DNA from: UBA1447 sp002329225
GTDB taxonomy: Bacteria; Bacillota; Clostridia; Oscillospirales; Acutalibacteraceae
Direction: 5' to 3'
Assembly (NCBI GenBank): GCA_050946835.1
Contig: JBMNVN010000001.1
Coordinates: 1-64,000, forward strand
Length of the DNA: 64,000 nucleotides
In this document: one piece after another, positions 17,937 to 25,674 of the stretch
How positions within the stretch are numbered: the stretch's first letter is position 1
How the letters are laid out: every line of letters starts with the position of its first letter
Program-made: the position numbers and the translations under genes
The notes under the pieces: generated by a model
What the model saw: the letters and a program-made list of their open reading frames with translations, nothing else
Databases searched by the model: none
Told to the model about the DNA's origin: nothing

Positions 17937-19697
17937 TCAGTCAATATTCTTTTTGCGAAACAGATCCAAAAACTCTTCATCACTCATTTCCGTAACATCG
18001 GTATTTCGGCGCTCCCGTTTTTCCCCCTCCTCAAGAAGCACTCTGATACAATCCTCGCATTCCGATATACTGTTTGCAAGATTTGAGCCGTTTGCCACCA
18101 AAGCGGACAGTCTGCTCATTTCTTCTTCATTAAACTCTCCCGCCAACAGGGTTAAATCCGTCCCTCTCCCCTCTTCTAAACGTTGGCTTATTGTAATGAA
18201 AATCCGTCTGTTAAAGTCAGTGAGGAAGGTTTCGGGTTTTAAGTGCGTTTTTACTTTTTCGTAAAACTCCGGATTGTTAAGCAAAAGCGAGAGTATTGTT
18301 TCTTCCGCCTTTGCCGCCCGTGTGTTGGCGGCTTTTTGAGTGTTTATTTTGTCAGTATAGCCCTGCATTTCTCTTTGTGCATCTTTAAAACGCCGGGTCT
18401 CTCTTTCTCTGCCCAATCTTTTTTGATTATACTTAACCTGAGAAAGGATGGCGCTTTTATCCGCCCCGATTTCCCTTGCCAAAGATGAGGCATAAATGTC
18501 CAGTTCCAAAGGGCTGCGGAGCTGTGCCAAAACTAAAGCGGCGGTCTTTAAAAATCCGAGTTTTCCGTCGTCCGTTTTCAGGTCGAACTTTTCCCGCTCC
18601 CGCTGAAGTTTAAATTCAATTTCATTTGAAGCCCCCTCCAGGAGCATACGAAAACGTTCCGCACCGAATTTTCTTATTGCTTCATCGGGATCCTTGCCTT
18701 CGCTAAGGCGCATAACGCGCACCTTAATGTCCGTAGCGGCGAATATTTTTAACGCCTTTTCCGTTGCCGCTCTCCCCGCCTCGTCCGCATCATAAACCAG
18801 AACGGCTTCCTGAGTATAGCGGGATATTAACTGAGCCTGTTCCTTTGTGAGCGCCGTACCCAAGCAGGCTATGGCGTTTGTAAAACCCGCCTGATGCAAA
18901 GCCATAACGTCCAAATAGCCCTCTACTATTATTAAGTTATCTTTACCGGAACGCTTTGCAAAGTTAAGGCCGAATACCCCGCTGCTTTTTTTGTATACAA
19001 GTGTATCCGAGGTATTGATATACTTGGGCTTTGTGTCATCCAGAACCCTGCCGCCGAATGCGATTACATTGCCCCTCAAATCAATGATGGGTATCATGAG
19101 GCGGTTGACAAAGTTATCTCTGAAACCGCTTCTCCCGGAGCTTTTCACAGCCAGATTCGCCTGTTGTAAAAGCTGCTGCGAATATCCCTTTTTACGCATA
19201 TGCTCAATCAGAGCCGTCCAGGTACCCGGTGCGAACCCCAAGCCGAACCGGCGGATTGTTTCAGGCGTAAAACCCCGCTTAATCAGATAATCATAAGCCT
19301 TTTTGCCTTGCGGCCCCGTGAGCACGGAATGGTAATATTTTGCGGCTTCACGGTTTGCCGAAAAAATGTCCATACGCAGTTTGCTGATTGTCATGTCAAA
19401 GCCGTCTTCGGGCATTGTCATTCCCGCTCTTTCGGCCAGGGTCTTTACCGCTTCCGCAAAATCAAGGTTTTCAATACGCCTGATGAAAGTGACAATCTCG
19501 CCCCCTACCCCGCAGCCGAAACAGTAAAAGGATTGGGTGTCGGGATAAACGGTAAAAGACGGAGTTTTTTCGTTGTGAAAAGGGCATAAGCCGATAAGCA
19601 GTCTGCCCCTTCTGCGCAGATTGACATAAGGGGAAACCACATCCTCAATATCAATTCTTTCCCTGAGTTCCCGGAGGAACTCTTCACTGACAGCCAT
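17937..19697 (-). CDS. dnaG: DNA primase
   Basis: A 586-residue primase that makes RNA primers at the replication fork. The CHC2 zinc finger uses C38, H41, C59 and C62 (CPFHNEKTPSF, then FYCFGCG). The Toprim domain shows IIVEGYLDVMALHQ and VYDADEAGRAA. The C-terminal portion after about residue 440 is the DnaB-helicase-interaction domain. It starts 21 bases after dgt with AAGGG before the ATG, and is followed by rpoD, the conserved macromolecular-synthesis order. Confidence 0.95.
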   Translation of the reverse strand: MAVSEEFLRELRERIDIEDVVSPYVNLRRRGRLLIGLCPFHNEKTPSFTVYPDTQSFYCFGCGVGGEIVTFIRRIENLDFAEAVKTLAERAGMTMPEDGFDMTISKLRMDIFSANREAAKYYHSVLTGPQGKKAYDYLIKRGFTPETIRRFGLGFAPGTWTALIEHMRKKGYSQQLLQQANLAVKSSGRSGFRDNFVNRLMIPIIDLRGNVIAFGGRVLDDTKPKYINTSDTLVYKKSSGVFGLNFAKRSGKDNLIIVEGYLDVMALHQAGFTNAIACLGTALTKEQAQLISRYTQEAVLVYDADEAGRAATEKALKIFAATDIKVRVMRLSEGKDPDEAIRKFGAERFRMLLEGASNEIEFKLQREREKFDLKTDDGKLGFLKTAALVLAQLRSPLELDIYASSLAREIGADKSAILSQVKYNQKRLGRERETRRFKDAQREMQGYTDKINTQKAANTRAAKAEETILSLLLNNPEFYEKVKTHLKPETFLTDFNRRIFITISQRLEEGRGTDLTLLAGEFNEEEMSRLSALVANGSNLANSISECEDCIRVLLEEGEKRERRNTDVTEMSDEEFLDLFRKKNID

Positions 19698-19718
19698 TAA
19701 AACAACCCTTTAAACCTT

Positions 19719-20756
19719 TTACTTACCCGAATGCTTTTCTTCACCGTCATAAGACCATGAACGGGGAATAAATAAGCGGTTAAATGTTCTTATAGCGTAC
19801 CTGTCGGTCATACCGGCTATATAGTCGCAGGCCGCCCGCTCAACACCCTGAGTTTCCGAAATACTTTTATAATCATCCGGCAGTTCGTCCGGATTTGCCG
19901 TATAGTGTTCGAAAAGCCGCGCTACAAGGTCCATCGCCTTGGGTTCTTCGCTTTTACATTCGTCATTTGTATAAACCCTGTCGAACATAAATTTATGGAG
20001 GCGGTTAAACGCTTCCTGAACATCTTCATCCATGCAAAGGTCTTCGCCGCTGTTTTGAATTACCGAAATAACCAGAGTATTTATCCTCTGCGTTTTTCTG
20101 CCGCCGAGTATTTTTTTAATGTCGGCGGGGATATCATCTTCCGACAAAACCCGGGCATTTACCGCATCGTCAATGTCGTGGTTGATGTAGGCGATTTTAT
20201 CCGCCAAGCGTACTATCCTGCCTTCAAGAGTTATTGCCCTGCCGTTGGTATGTTTATATATGCCGTCCCTGACTTCCTCAGTCAGGTTAAGGCCCTCGCC
20301 GTCATTTTCCAAAAAGTCCACCACGCGCAGACTCTGTTCGTAGTGCCTGAATCCGTCCAGCCCCGTCTCGTTCATAAGGCGGTTCAGGGTCCTTTCCCCC
20401 GCATGGCCGAAAGGCGTATGCCCCAAATCGTGCCCCAAAGCAATGGCCTCGGTCAAATCTTCATTCAGCCGCAGAGCTTTTGCGATAGTTCGTGCAATCT
20501 GTGATACTTCAAGGGTATGGGTCAGCCTTGTGCGGTAATGGTCGCCTTCGGGAGAGAGGAAAACCTGAGTTTTATGTTTTAGCCTTCTGAACGAGTTGCT
20601 GTGAATTATACGGTCCCTGTCCCGTTGAAAGGCGGTACGCACAAAACATTCTTCCTGCGGTTTTTGACGGCCCAGACTATATTGGGAAAAGGCTGCCCTC
20701 GGGGACAAAGTTTGCCCTTCAAGCTCCCATATCTGTTCACGAATGGATATTCCCAT
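19719..20756 (-). CDS. dgt: dGTPase-like HD-domain triphosphohydrolase
   Basis: 345 residues of the deoxyguanosinetriphosphate triphosphohydrolase-like family, which hydrolyses dNTPs to deoxynucleosides and triphosphate. HD-site residues appear in RLTHTLEVSQIAR and in ALGHDLGHTPFGHAGE, with a later Asp in VRLADKIAYINHDIDDA. The frame opens at 20783, but GGGGAGGG sits 5 bases before the ATG at 20756, which is the likely start (MGISIREQ). It is the first gene of the unit ahead of dnaG and rpoD, a common clostridial arrangement that links nucleotide pools to replication. Confidence 0.88.
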   Translation of the reverse strand: MGISIREQIWELEGQTLSPRAAFSQYSLGRQKPQEECFVRTAFQRDRDRIIHSNSFRRLKHKTQVFLSPEGDHYRTRLTHTLEVSQIARTIAKALRLNEDLTEAIALGHDLGHTPFGHAGERTLNRLMNETGLDGFRHYEQSLRVVDFLENDGEGLNLTEEVRDGIYKHTNGRAITLEGRIVRLADKIAYINHDIDDAVNARVLSEDDIPADIKKILGGRKTQRINTLVISVIQNSGEDLCMDEDVQEAFNRLHKFMFDRVYTNDECKSEEPKAMDLVARLFEHYTANPDELPDDYKSISETQGVERAACDYIAGMTDRYAIRTFNRLFIPRSWSYDGEEKHSGK

Positions 20757-20813
20757 TTTACCCTCCCCGGCTAAAACAATCACATTTTATCAAATATCAA
20801 GACCTTTAGCGTT

Positions 20814-20854
20814 GATAAAAACAGCCTTCAATTACTTATACGCAAATTGAAGGC
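20814..20854 (-). terminator. Intrinsic terminator after the YigZ-family gene
   Basis: GCCTTCAATT (minus strand, 20845-20854) pairs perfectly with AATTGAAGGC (20824-20833) around an 11-base loop, followed on the minus strand by TGTTTTTATC. It lies between the YigZ-family gene and dgt and separates the two units. Confidence 0.8.
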
Positions 20855-20888
20855 GAAGTCCTTTATTTTTTTTGCCAAAACCGGCAAA

Positions 20889-21506
20889 TTATTTTTTCGG
20901 TGCAAAAGTTTCCCCTATTATCTCGCTCCTTATCTGCCCTGAACTCCACTGATATAGCTGTTCGTCAAAGGCTTCGAAGTTTTCCGCAGGTAAACTCATG
21001 CGCACGGTTAGGTTTTCTTCAAAAACCACATCTTCTTCCGCCGCATTATGGGTAGCCGCCAAAGCGGGCAGACTGTTATAGAACTTGTAGTCGCAAACAA
21101 AGCGCACTATTACGCAACGTTCCATAATAACCGCACCGACCTCATTCACGGTCAGGCGTGCGCTACGGGAATACGCTCTTGTAAGCCCTCCCGCCCCAAG
21201 CAGAACACCGCCGAAATAGCGTGTTACGGTTAAAACACAGTCGGTCAGCCCCTCTTTGAGCAGCACATCAAGCACGGGGGTCCCCGCCGTTCCCTGGGGT
21301 TCCCCGTCATCGGAAGAACGGCGAACACCGTCACGGAGAATATAGGCATACACATTATGGGTGGCGTCTCTGTGAGCCGTTTTAACTTCGGTTATAAACT
21401 CAAGAGCTTCTTCCTCGCTCGACACCGGTTTGATTTGCCCTATAAAACGAGAGCGTTTTACCGTAAACTCGGAAGAAGCCTTACCGGACGGAGTTTTATA
21501 TTCCAT
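20889..21506 (-). CDS. YigZ/IMPACT family protein (UPF0029)
   Basis: 205 residues with the family signatures AHRDATHNVYAYILRDG, SSDDGEPQGTAGTPVLDVL and VTRYFGGVLLGAGGLTRAYSRSA, followed by a C-terminal ferredoxin-like domain. The eukaryotic IMPACT homologue affects GCN2-dependent translation control. Bacterial members are of uncertain function, and some annotations call them RNA-binding or proline-dipeptidase-associated without strong support. GGAGG is 8 bases from the ATG. That site begins immediately after the terminator of rpmE, so expression needs either readthrough or its own promoter. Confidence 0.88.
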   Translation of the reverse strand: MEYKTPSGKASSEFTVKRSRFIGQIKPVSSEEEALEFITEVKTAHRDATHNVYAYILRDGVRRSSDDGEPQGTAGTPVLDVLLKEGLTDCVLTVTRYFGGVLLGAGGLTRAYSRSARLTVNEVGAVIMERCVIVRFVCDYKFYNSLPALAATHNAAEEDVVFEENLTVRMSLPAENFEAFDEQLYQWSSGQIRSEIIGETFAPKK

Positions 21507-21517
21507 GAAAACTGCCT

Positions 21518-21550
21518 CCGAAAAAACAAACGGTGCCTTGCACCGTTTGT
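21518..21550 (-). terminator. Intrinsic terminator after rpmE
   Basis: An 11-base-pair perfect stem ACAAACGGTGC/GCACCGTTTGT (21526-21536 with 21540-21550) with a 3-base loop is followed by a run of U on the minus strand, directly after the rpmE stop. It is a textbook terminator placed between rpmE and the YigZ-family gene. Confidence 0.85.
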
Positions 21551-21556
21551 CTTTCT

Positions 21557-21766
21557 TTACTCTTCCGACTGGATGTTGAAACGTTTTTTGAAACGGTCAA
21601 CACGCCCGCCCGTATCTACCAATTTTTGCCTGCCGGTAAAAAACGGGTGGCACTTTGAACAGATGTCTACATGCATATTTTGCTTTGTTGAGGAGGTCTC
21701 TATAACCTCGCCGCAAGCGCAGCGGACGCTTGTTTTTTCGTATTTGGGATGAATGCCTTCCTTCAT
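21557..21766 (-). CDS. rpmE: 50S ribosomal protein L31, zinc-binding form
   Basis: 69 residues starting MKEGIHPKYEK. The CACG and CSKCHPFFTG cysteines make this the zinc-containing (C+) L31 rather than the zinc-free paralogue induced under zinc starvation. It ends DTGGRVDRFKKRF as expected. The open frame extends upstream to 21835, but the conserved start is at 21766, preceded by GAGAGGTGACAG. It has its own promoter and terminator and so forms a single-gene unit. Confidence 0.95.
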   Translation of the reverse strand: MKEGIHPKYEKTSVRCACGEVIETSSTKQNMHVDICSKCHPFFTGRQKLVDTGGRVDRFKKRFNIQSEE

Positions 21767-21806
21767 TTCTGTCACCTCTCCGGGCATGCCCTTTATTAAC
21801 GGACGG

Positions 21807-21835
21807 ATTTTAACACATATTTTAAAGTAATGCAA
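21807..21835 (-). promoter_or_regulatory. Promoter of rpmE
   Basis: TTGCAT (21830-21835) and TAAAAT (21807-21812) on the minus strand are separated by 17 bases, giving a leader of about 35 bases. The rest of the gap to the next gene (21836-21943) shows nothing else that I can name. Confidence 0.65.
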
Positions 21836-21943
21836 GCATTTTTTATGGGGACTGATTAAGATTCGGTCTGAATTGGCAAAGAAAAAACGTTGAAGCCACG
21901 GCGGTTATTGTTTGCGGTAAAATTTATAAAACACCTTTTCGAG

Positions 21944-22453
21944 TCAGAAGTTTGTCCGTTCTTTGCGTGAGCAGCGCTTCTTTCGGTTACTTAACATACC
22001 GAGCCAAAGCAGTAATGAGGGCAAAACGCAAGCGGCAAAAAGATCAAAATGAGTAGACGGTATCTGAAGCCCCAAACCAAACATCATAACCATCGGGTAC
22101 ACAAATGTAAACGCCACTACGTCCATTATTACATAATATTCAAAAAAGTAATCCAACGCTGAAGCAATACCGTTGATAATCAATAACGCAATACTAAGAT
22201 ACCAGACTGACAGAAAGCCCAACTTGCTGTTTTCAAGCAATTTCAAAAACTTGCGTCCCGCATAATAATATAAGAACAGAGTAAGCAAAAAAAGCAATAC
22301 AAGCAGTACATACAACACGAATATTAAAAACTTGTTATCGGTTTCAAATGTGCCGTCATCGCGCTTACATAAATATATCGACATTGCGCTGACATAGCTT
22401 ATAACTGCAATAACAATGTGTGAAATAAGGGAAGCAATCATGTTTTTCTTCAT
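21944..22453 (-). CDS. Hypothetical four-helix membrane protein
   Basis: I do not recognise this 169-residue protein. It has four likely membrane helices: about residues 5-25, 42-64, 80-103 and a C-terminal pair region 110-155. It ends in a basic tail (NRKKRCSRKERTNF), consistent with a positive-inside C-terminus. The frame extends to 22480, but AAGGAG lies 8 bases before the ATG at 22453, giving the start MKKNMIASLIS. It heads towards rpmE in a row of small membrane or secreted proteins on the same strand. Confidence 0.6.
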   Translation of the reverse strand: MKKNMIASLISHIVIAVISYVSAMSIYLCKRDDGTFETDNKFLIFVLYVLLVLLFLLTLFLYYYAGRKFLKLLENSKLGFLSVWYLSIALLIINGIASALDYFFEYYVIMDVVAFTFVYPMVMMFGLGLQIPSTHFDLFAACVLPSLLLWLGMLSNRKKRCSRKERTNF

Positions 22454-22501
22454 ATCGGCAACTCCTTTTTCAAGACACATAAGTTTTTTCCCTGATATAC
22501 T

Positions 22502-22942
22502 TTAGATGCACGGGAAGAAAGCGCCATATTTTTCCAATATTTTATTGAGTTCGGCTCTGTCTTCATCCGAAATTCTGAAATACATATCCGACTGCGCAAG
22601 ATAAATCACGGGGCAAGTGTCGCGGGCAATACAGAAAGTCTGCTGTTTGCCGTTTTTCGGGTCGGTAAACCGAACTGAAATATCCTCACTGAATCCGCAG
22701 GAAGGCATATCTTTATACAGAATTTTATTATCAAAAAAATCCCGTATTTGCTCCCTGTCTTCAGGGGAAAATTGTGTTTCAATATTTATTTTATCGTATT
22801 TGAAAACAACGGTTGCGTTCGAATCTTTCGCTATGGAAGTTCTGAAAAACAATAAATACAGGGCTGCCGCAGTAATGACAACCACGCCAAAAATTACAGC
22901 GGCTTTTTTACCTTTACTCAAAATCAACAACTCCTTTTTCAT
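22502..22942 (-). CDS. Hypothetical single-pass membrane-anchored protein
   Basis: 146 residues, unrecognised. A membrane segment at about 14-33 (AAVIFGVVVITAAALYLLFF) is followed by an extracytoplasmic domain of about 110 residues. The three cysteines of that domain (SCGF, TFCIARDTC) and the C-terminal CI could form disulphides. A TTG at 22921 lies 8 bases after AAGGAG and may be the true start, since the ATG at 22942 has only a weak ribosome site. The next gene downstream on the same strand is the four-helix protein. Confidence 0.55.
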   Translation of the reverse strand: MKKELLILSKGKKAAVIFGVVVITAAALYLLFFRTSIAKDSNATVVFKYDKINIETQFSPEDREQIRDFFDNKILYKDMPSCGFSEDISVRFTDPKNGKQQTFCIARDTCPVIYLAQSDMYFRISDEDRAELNKILEKYGAFFPCI

Positions 22943-23007
22943 ATTCCCGATTGGTTAATATGCCTGCTTATGATTGATGTGCAATGTGGGGGTAAGGGCC
23001 TCAACAC

Positions 23008-23442
23008 TTAAATATTTGAATGGACAAAGTACAGAATGCACTTTGTCATATCAACATAGTAAATATCATAGTACCCATACTCGGGGTACCCATCTTTTGT
23101 GACAATACGGAAGTAGTCGCCTTGCTTAACCTGCGTGTTGTAATCAAAATCGACTTTATCATAGTATTTCTGATTTTCTGCTTGTCCATAAAAGTCTTCA
23201 AAATAACCCTTAATCTCTTCGATGTCGGAGTCAGCCACCTTTTTATAGTCGGAGAGAGTTGCAAATTCTTTTACGGTTTCTTCGTTATAGAAGAACTTGC
23301 AATAGTCGGTATAATCCTGAATACCTTTCCCGTAATAACATTCCTTATCAAGGTATTTGGGAATACCCGCCGGTTCCGCATTACAGCCCGCCAACATCAA
23401 TAATGCCACTAAAACCGTTACCACAGATACAATTTTTTTCAT
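23008..23442 (-). CDS. Hypothetical lipoprotein
   Basis: 144 residues with a lipoprotein signal peptide: MKK, a hydrophobic stretch and the lipobox LMLAGC, so Cys is the acylated residue. The mature part is acidic and tyrosine-rich (YYGKGIQDYTDYCKFFY) and ends VDMTKCILYFVHSN. The function is unknown. The frame opens at 23460, but the ATG at 23442, with GGTGA upstream, gives a proper signal peptide. A decayed copy of its 3' end lies about 1.2 kb upstream (24266-24350). Confidence 0.65.
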   Translation of the reverse strand: MKKIVSVVTVLVALLMLAGCNAEPAGIPKYLDKECYYGKGIQDYTDYCKFFYNEETVKEFATLSDYKKVADSDIEEIKGYFEDFYGQAENQKYYDKVDFDYNTQVKQGDYFRIVTKDGYPEYGYYDIYYVDMTKCILYFVHSNI

Positions 23443-23499
23443 AAAATCACCGCTTCTCAATTATTTGATATACATGACCTACACGGACAGGTCTTTTGT

Positions 23500-24192
23500 T
23501 TAGTAGTTTTGAGGCTTTCCGGTCAGGATTCCGCCATAGTCGAAGGTGTTGAGCATATAGTCCTTAATTTTACTTTCACGAGCAATATCAGTGTATTCAC
23601 TAACATATATAACAGCATTCTTATAACGGATTACGGTTGAAGAATAAAAATAATTGTCAAAAGGAATAAATTTAATGTTAAAGTTGCGCTCATATCTGCT
23701 TGACCATGCAATAAATTGGCCGTTTTCATAGTATGAGGGTTTGTTTACCGGAATAAATGAAAACAAATCGTCAGATGAATAAAAATCAAAATCGGCATTT
23801 AAATCTTCAATATCTTCATAAACAGTAACCCCTCCCTCAAGACGAGAACTTAAGCTACCCGCTTCGTCAAAATCGGTTATTTCACCAAAACCAAATGATA
23901 ATCTGCTTTCACCCTCGGGCACCTCAATCCGGCTCAACAGTTCATCAAAATCACTTGCCTCAATCTTTTGGTGTATCTCCGCCAAGTCTTTTTCAGAAAG
24001 TCTTGGTGCGCGGTTGTAATCAAAAAGCAAAGTAGCTGAAGCCAAAACAATTGCGGCACACAGTAAGATTGCTGAAACTCGGTTTATCACATCACGGCGG
24101 AACATAAAAACTATACTTGCAATAATTAAAATTATAACCCCAAGGTATTCGAGCCAATAAAAAATGTTACTAAAAACCCAAAGCGCCGTCAC
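23500..24192 (-). CDS. Hypothetical membrane protein with extracytoplasmic domain
   Basis: 230 residues, unrecognised. Two N-terminal membrane helices (about 10-30 and 38-58) are followed by a soluble acidic region of about 170 residues, probably outside the cell. The GTG start at 24192 is 8 bases after AGGAGG. An ATG 7 bases upstream in another frame stops after eight codons. The C-terminal stretch (VIRYKNAVIYVSEYTD) loosely resembles the middle of the 333-residue protein encoded upstream (IFVYGDYTIYIIERS), which hints at a shared fold but not more. Confidence 0.55.
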   Translation of the reverse strand: MTALWVFSNIFYWLEYLGVIILIIASIVFMFRRDVINRVSAILLCAAIVLASATLLFDYNRAPRLSEKDLAEIHQKIEASDFDELLSRIEVPEGESRLSFGFGEITDFDEAGSLSSRLEGGVTVYEDIEDLNADFDFYSSDDLFSFIPVNKPSYYENGQFIAWSSRYERNFNIKFIPFDNYFYSSTVIRYKNAVIYVSEYTDIARESKIKDYMLNTFDYGGILTGKPQNY

Positions 24193-24265
24193 TCATGTCG
24201 CCTCCTCCGCTTAATACGATACTGCTATTTTGAAAACGCCTTTCTTTCATTATCCGTTAACCTAA

Positions 24266-24350
24266 TTATGTGTTTGAATGGATGAAATATAAAATACATT
24301 TTGACATATCGACATAAAAAACATCATAGTTTTCTGTAAAGATATAAATT
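24266..24350 (-). pseudogene. Remnant duplicate of the 23.0-kb lipoprotein gene
   Basis: Read on the minus strand, the bases ending at the TAA at 24266-24268 encode YDVFYVDMSKCILYFIHSNT, nearly the same as the C-terminus of the lipoprotein at 23008-23442 (YDIYYVDMTKCILYFVHSNI). Upstream in the same frame the match fades and a TAG appears, so only the last 25 or so codons survive. The remainder of the 24193-24422 gap shows no gene. Confidence 0.7.
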
Positions 24351-24422
24351 ATCTAACACTTGGAAAGGATAATCTTTTCAGTATATCAATTCTTTCCTAC
24401 TCTCTTGTTATCAAGCACCTTT

Positions 24423-25424
24423 TTATTGTTTCGAAATCAGAATTTCTTCATCGCTTTCGTCGCCCATACAATGTGTAATTGACGATATGCCGCCTATATT
24501 TGAATCATAAATAACTGCAACATAAGAATTACTCAAATAATAGTAGTAAAAATGCTCACTTTCATAAAAGCTATGCAAATGCGGTTGCCCAACTGCCTTG
24601 ACAACATCATCGTACTTATCACCGAATTTTATTGTCTTAAAATCATCCACAGTCAACTTATAATTGGCAGTAGTGTTCTCTGACAACTCGGCTTGTGCTT
24701 GCTCAATCAGTTCACCCAAATCTTTTATAACATCTTTATAGCGATGTTTGTAATCTTTTACTTCCTCATGTGATCTCTCAATTATGTATATGGTATAATC
24801 CCCGTAGACAAAAATCATATATATTTCTCCACCCCAAGTGGAAGGCACTAAAAAATAGTCCCAACCGGCAATCAGCGGAGAGATAAAATAACAAAAACGC
24901 CCTTCATCCTTATGCTTTGTAAGCAGTCTGATATCCGAACCGGATGAATAAGTGTTATCGAATCTGTCATATTCCTTTATACCCGAATAATCCATTGTCA
25001 GTCCGGAAAATAATGAGTATTCAAAATCCGATTGTGGAATGATATAAACGGTAGCAAAGCTGTCACCTGAAGTGTTACTGTTATAGCCAAAATAATAATC
25101 AATTTTTAAATATGGTTTTGATTTTTCTTTTGAATCTTCAGTGTATAATAAACTCGAATCGCGAGCAAATCCTTCCTTCATAATCATGGATTGATTATCA
25201 TCAACAATCTTGCCCTTTAAAGCGACTTTTTTTATTGTGCCCAATAATGCTACCCGGTCATCAAGACCTTTTCCGTCAAAATATGTGATGTTCCTCATAG
25301 CATCAATTTCGGTGTCCGCCTTAACTATAACTTGCCAAGTTCTGATACACTTCATGTAAATAAGAACTGATAATAAAATACAAATAGGGAGGGCAATAAG
25401 AAGTGCCTTTTTTGCTTTTTTCAT
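24423..25424 (-). CDS. Hypothetical membrane-anchored protein with BamE/SmpA-like C-terminus
   Basis: 333 residues with one N-terminal membrane segment (about 7-24) and a large outside domain. The last 75 residues read DDFKTIKFGDKYDDVVKAVG-QPH followed by a YYYY/V-I strand pattern. This resembles the small alpha-beta repeats of the BamE/BLIP-like fold used in many Gram-positive lipoproteins. The function is unknown. An AAAGGGTG site precedes the ATG. It is the first gene of the run of membrane or secreted proteins on this strand, and a weak promoter lies upstream. Confidence 0.6.
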   Translation of the reverse strand: MKKAKKALLIALPICILLSVLIYMKCIRTWQVIVKADTEIDAMRNITYFDGKGLDDRVALLGTIKKVALKGKIVDDNQSMIMKEGFARDSSLLYTEDSKEKSKPYLKIDYYFGYNSNTSGDSFATVYIIPQSDFEYSLFSGLTMDYSGIKEYDRFDNTYSSGSDIRLLTKHKDEGRFCYFISPLIAGWDYFLVPSTWGGEIYMIFVYGDYTIYIIERSHEEVKDYKHRYKDVIKDLGELIEQAQAELSENTTANYKLTVDDFKTIKFGDKYDDVVKAVGQPHLHSFYESEHFYYYYLSNSYVAVIYDSNIGGISSITHCMGDESDEEILISKQ

Positions 25425-25494
25425 AGGTCAACACCCTTTACACACTCATTTTGTTTTTAGAATATGCTATTTGCAACATCCCTTTTCAAGGTTC

Positions 25495-25523
25495 ACATTA
25501 CTCGTTTTGTTAAGATTTGTCAA
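25495..25523 (-). promoter_or_regulatory. Possible promoter for the hypothetical-protein run
   Basis: On the minus strand TTGACA (25518-25523) is followed after 17 bases by TAATGT (25495-25500), a poor -10 box. The predicted leader is about 65 bases. Apart from this and the hairpin at 25601-25635, the 250-base gap holds nothing recognisable. Confidence 0.4.
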
Positions 25524-25600
25524 TGAATATAATGTAAACAATAAATTAATGATTCTGTTTCACATATTAAACTTGGTACTGTTATGGCATAGTATATCAG

Positions 25601-25635
25601 ACAAGCAGATGCCCCGATAAGGGCCGCCTGCTTGT
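25601..25635 (+). terminator. Hairpin with U-run on the plus strand after addA
   Basis: ACAAGCAG (25601-25608) pairs with CTGCTTGT (25628-25635), with an inner GCCC/GGGC pairing, and TTTT follows on the plus strand. On the minus strand, where addA ends, the tail is not U-rich. It may stop antisense transcription towards addA or act as a weak addA terminator. Confidence 0.5.
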
Positions 25636-25674
25636 TTTTGCCGAATATCCAAATGCAAAGGATAGAGCGTTCGG

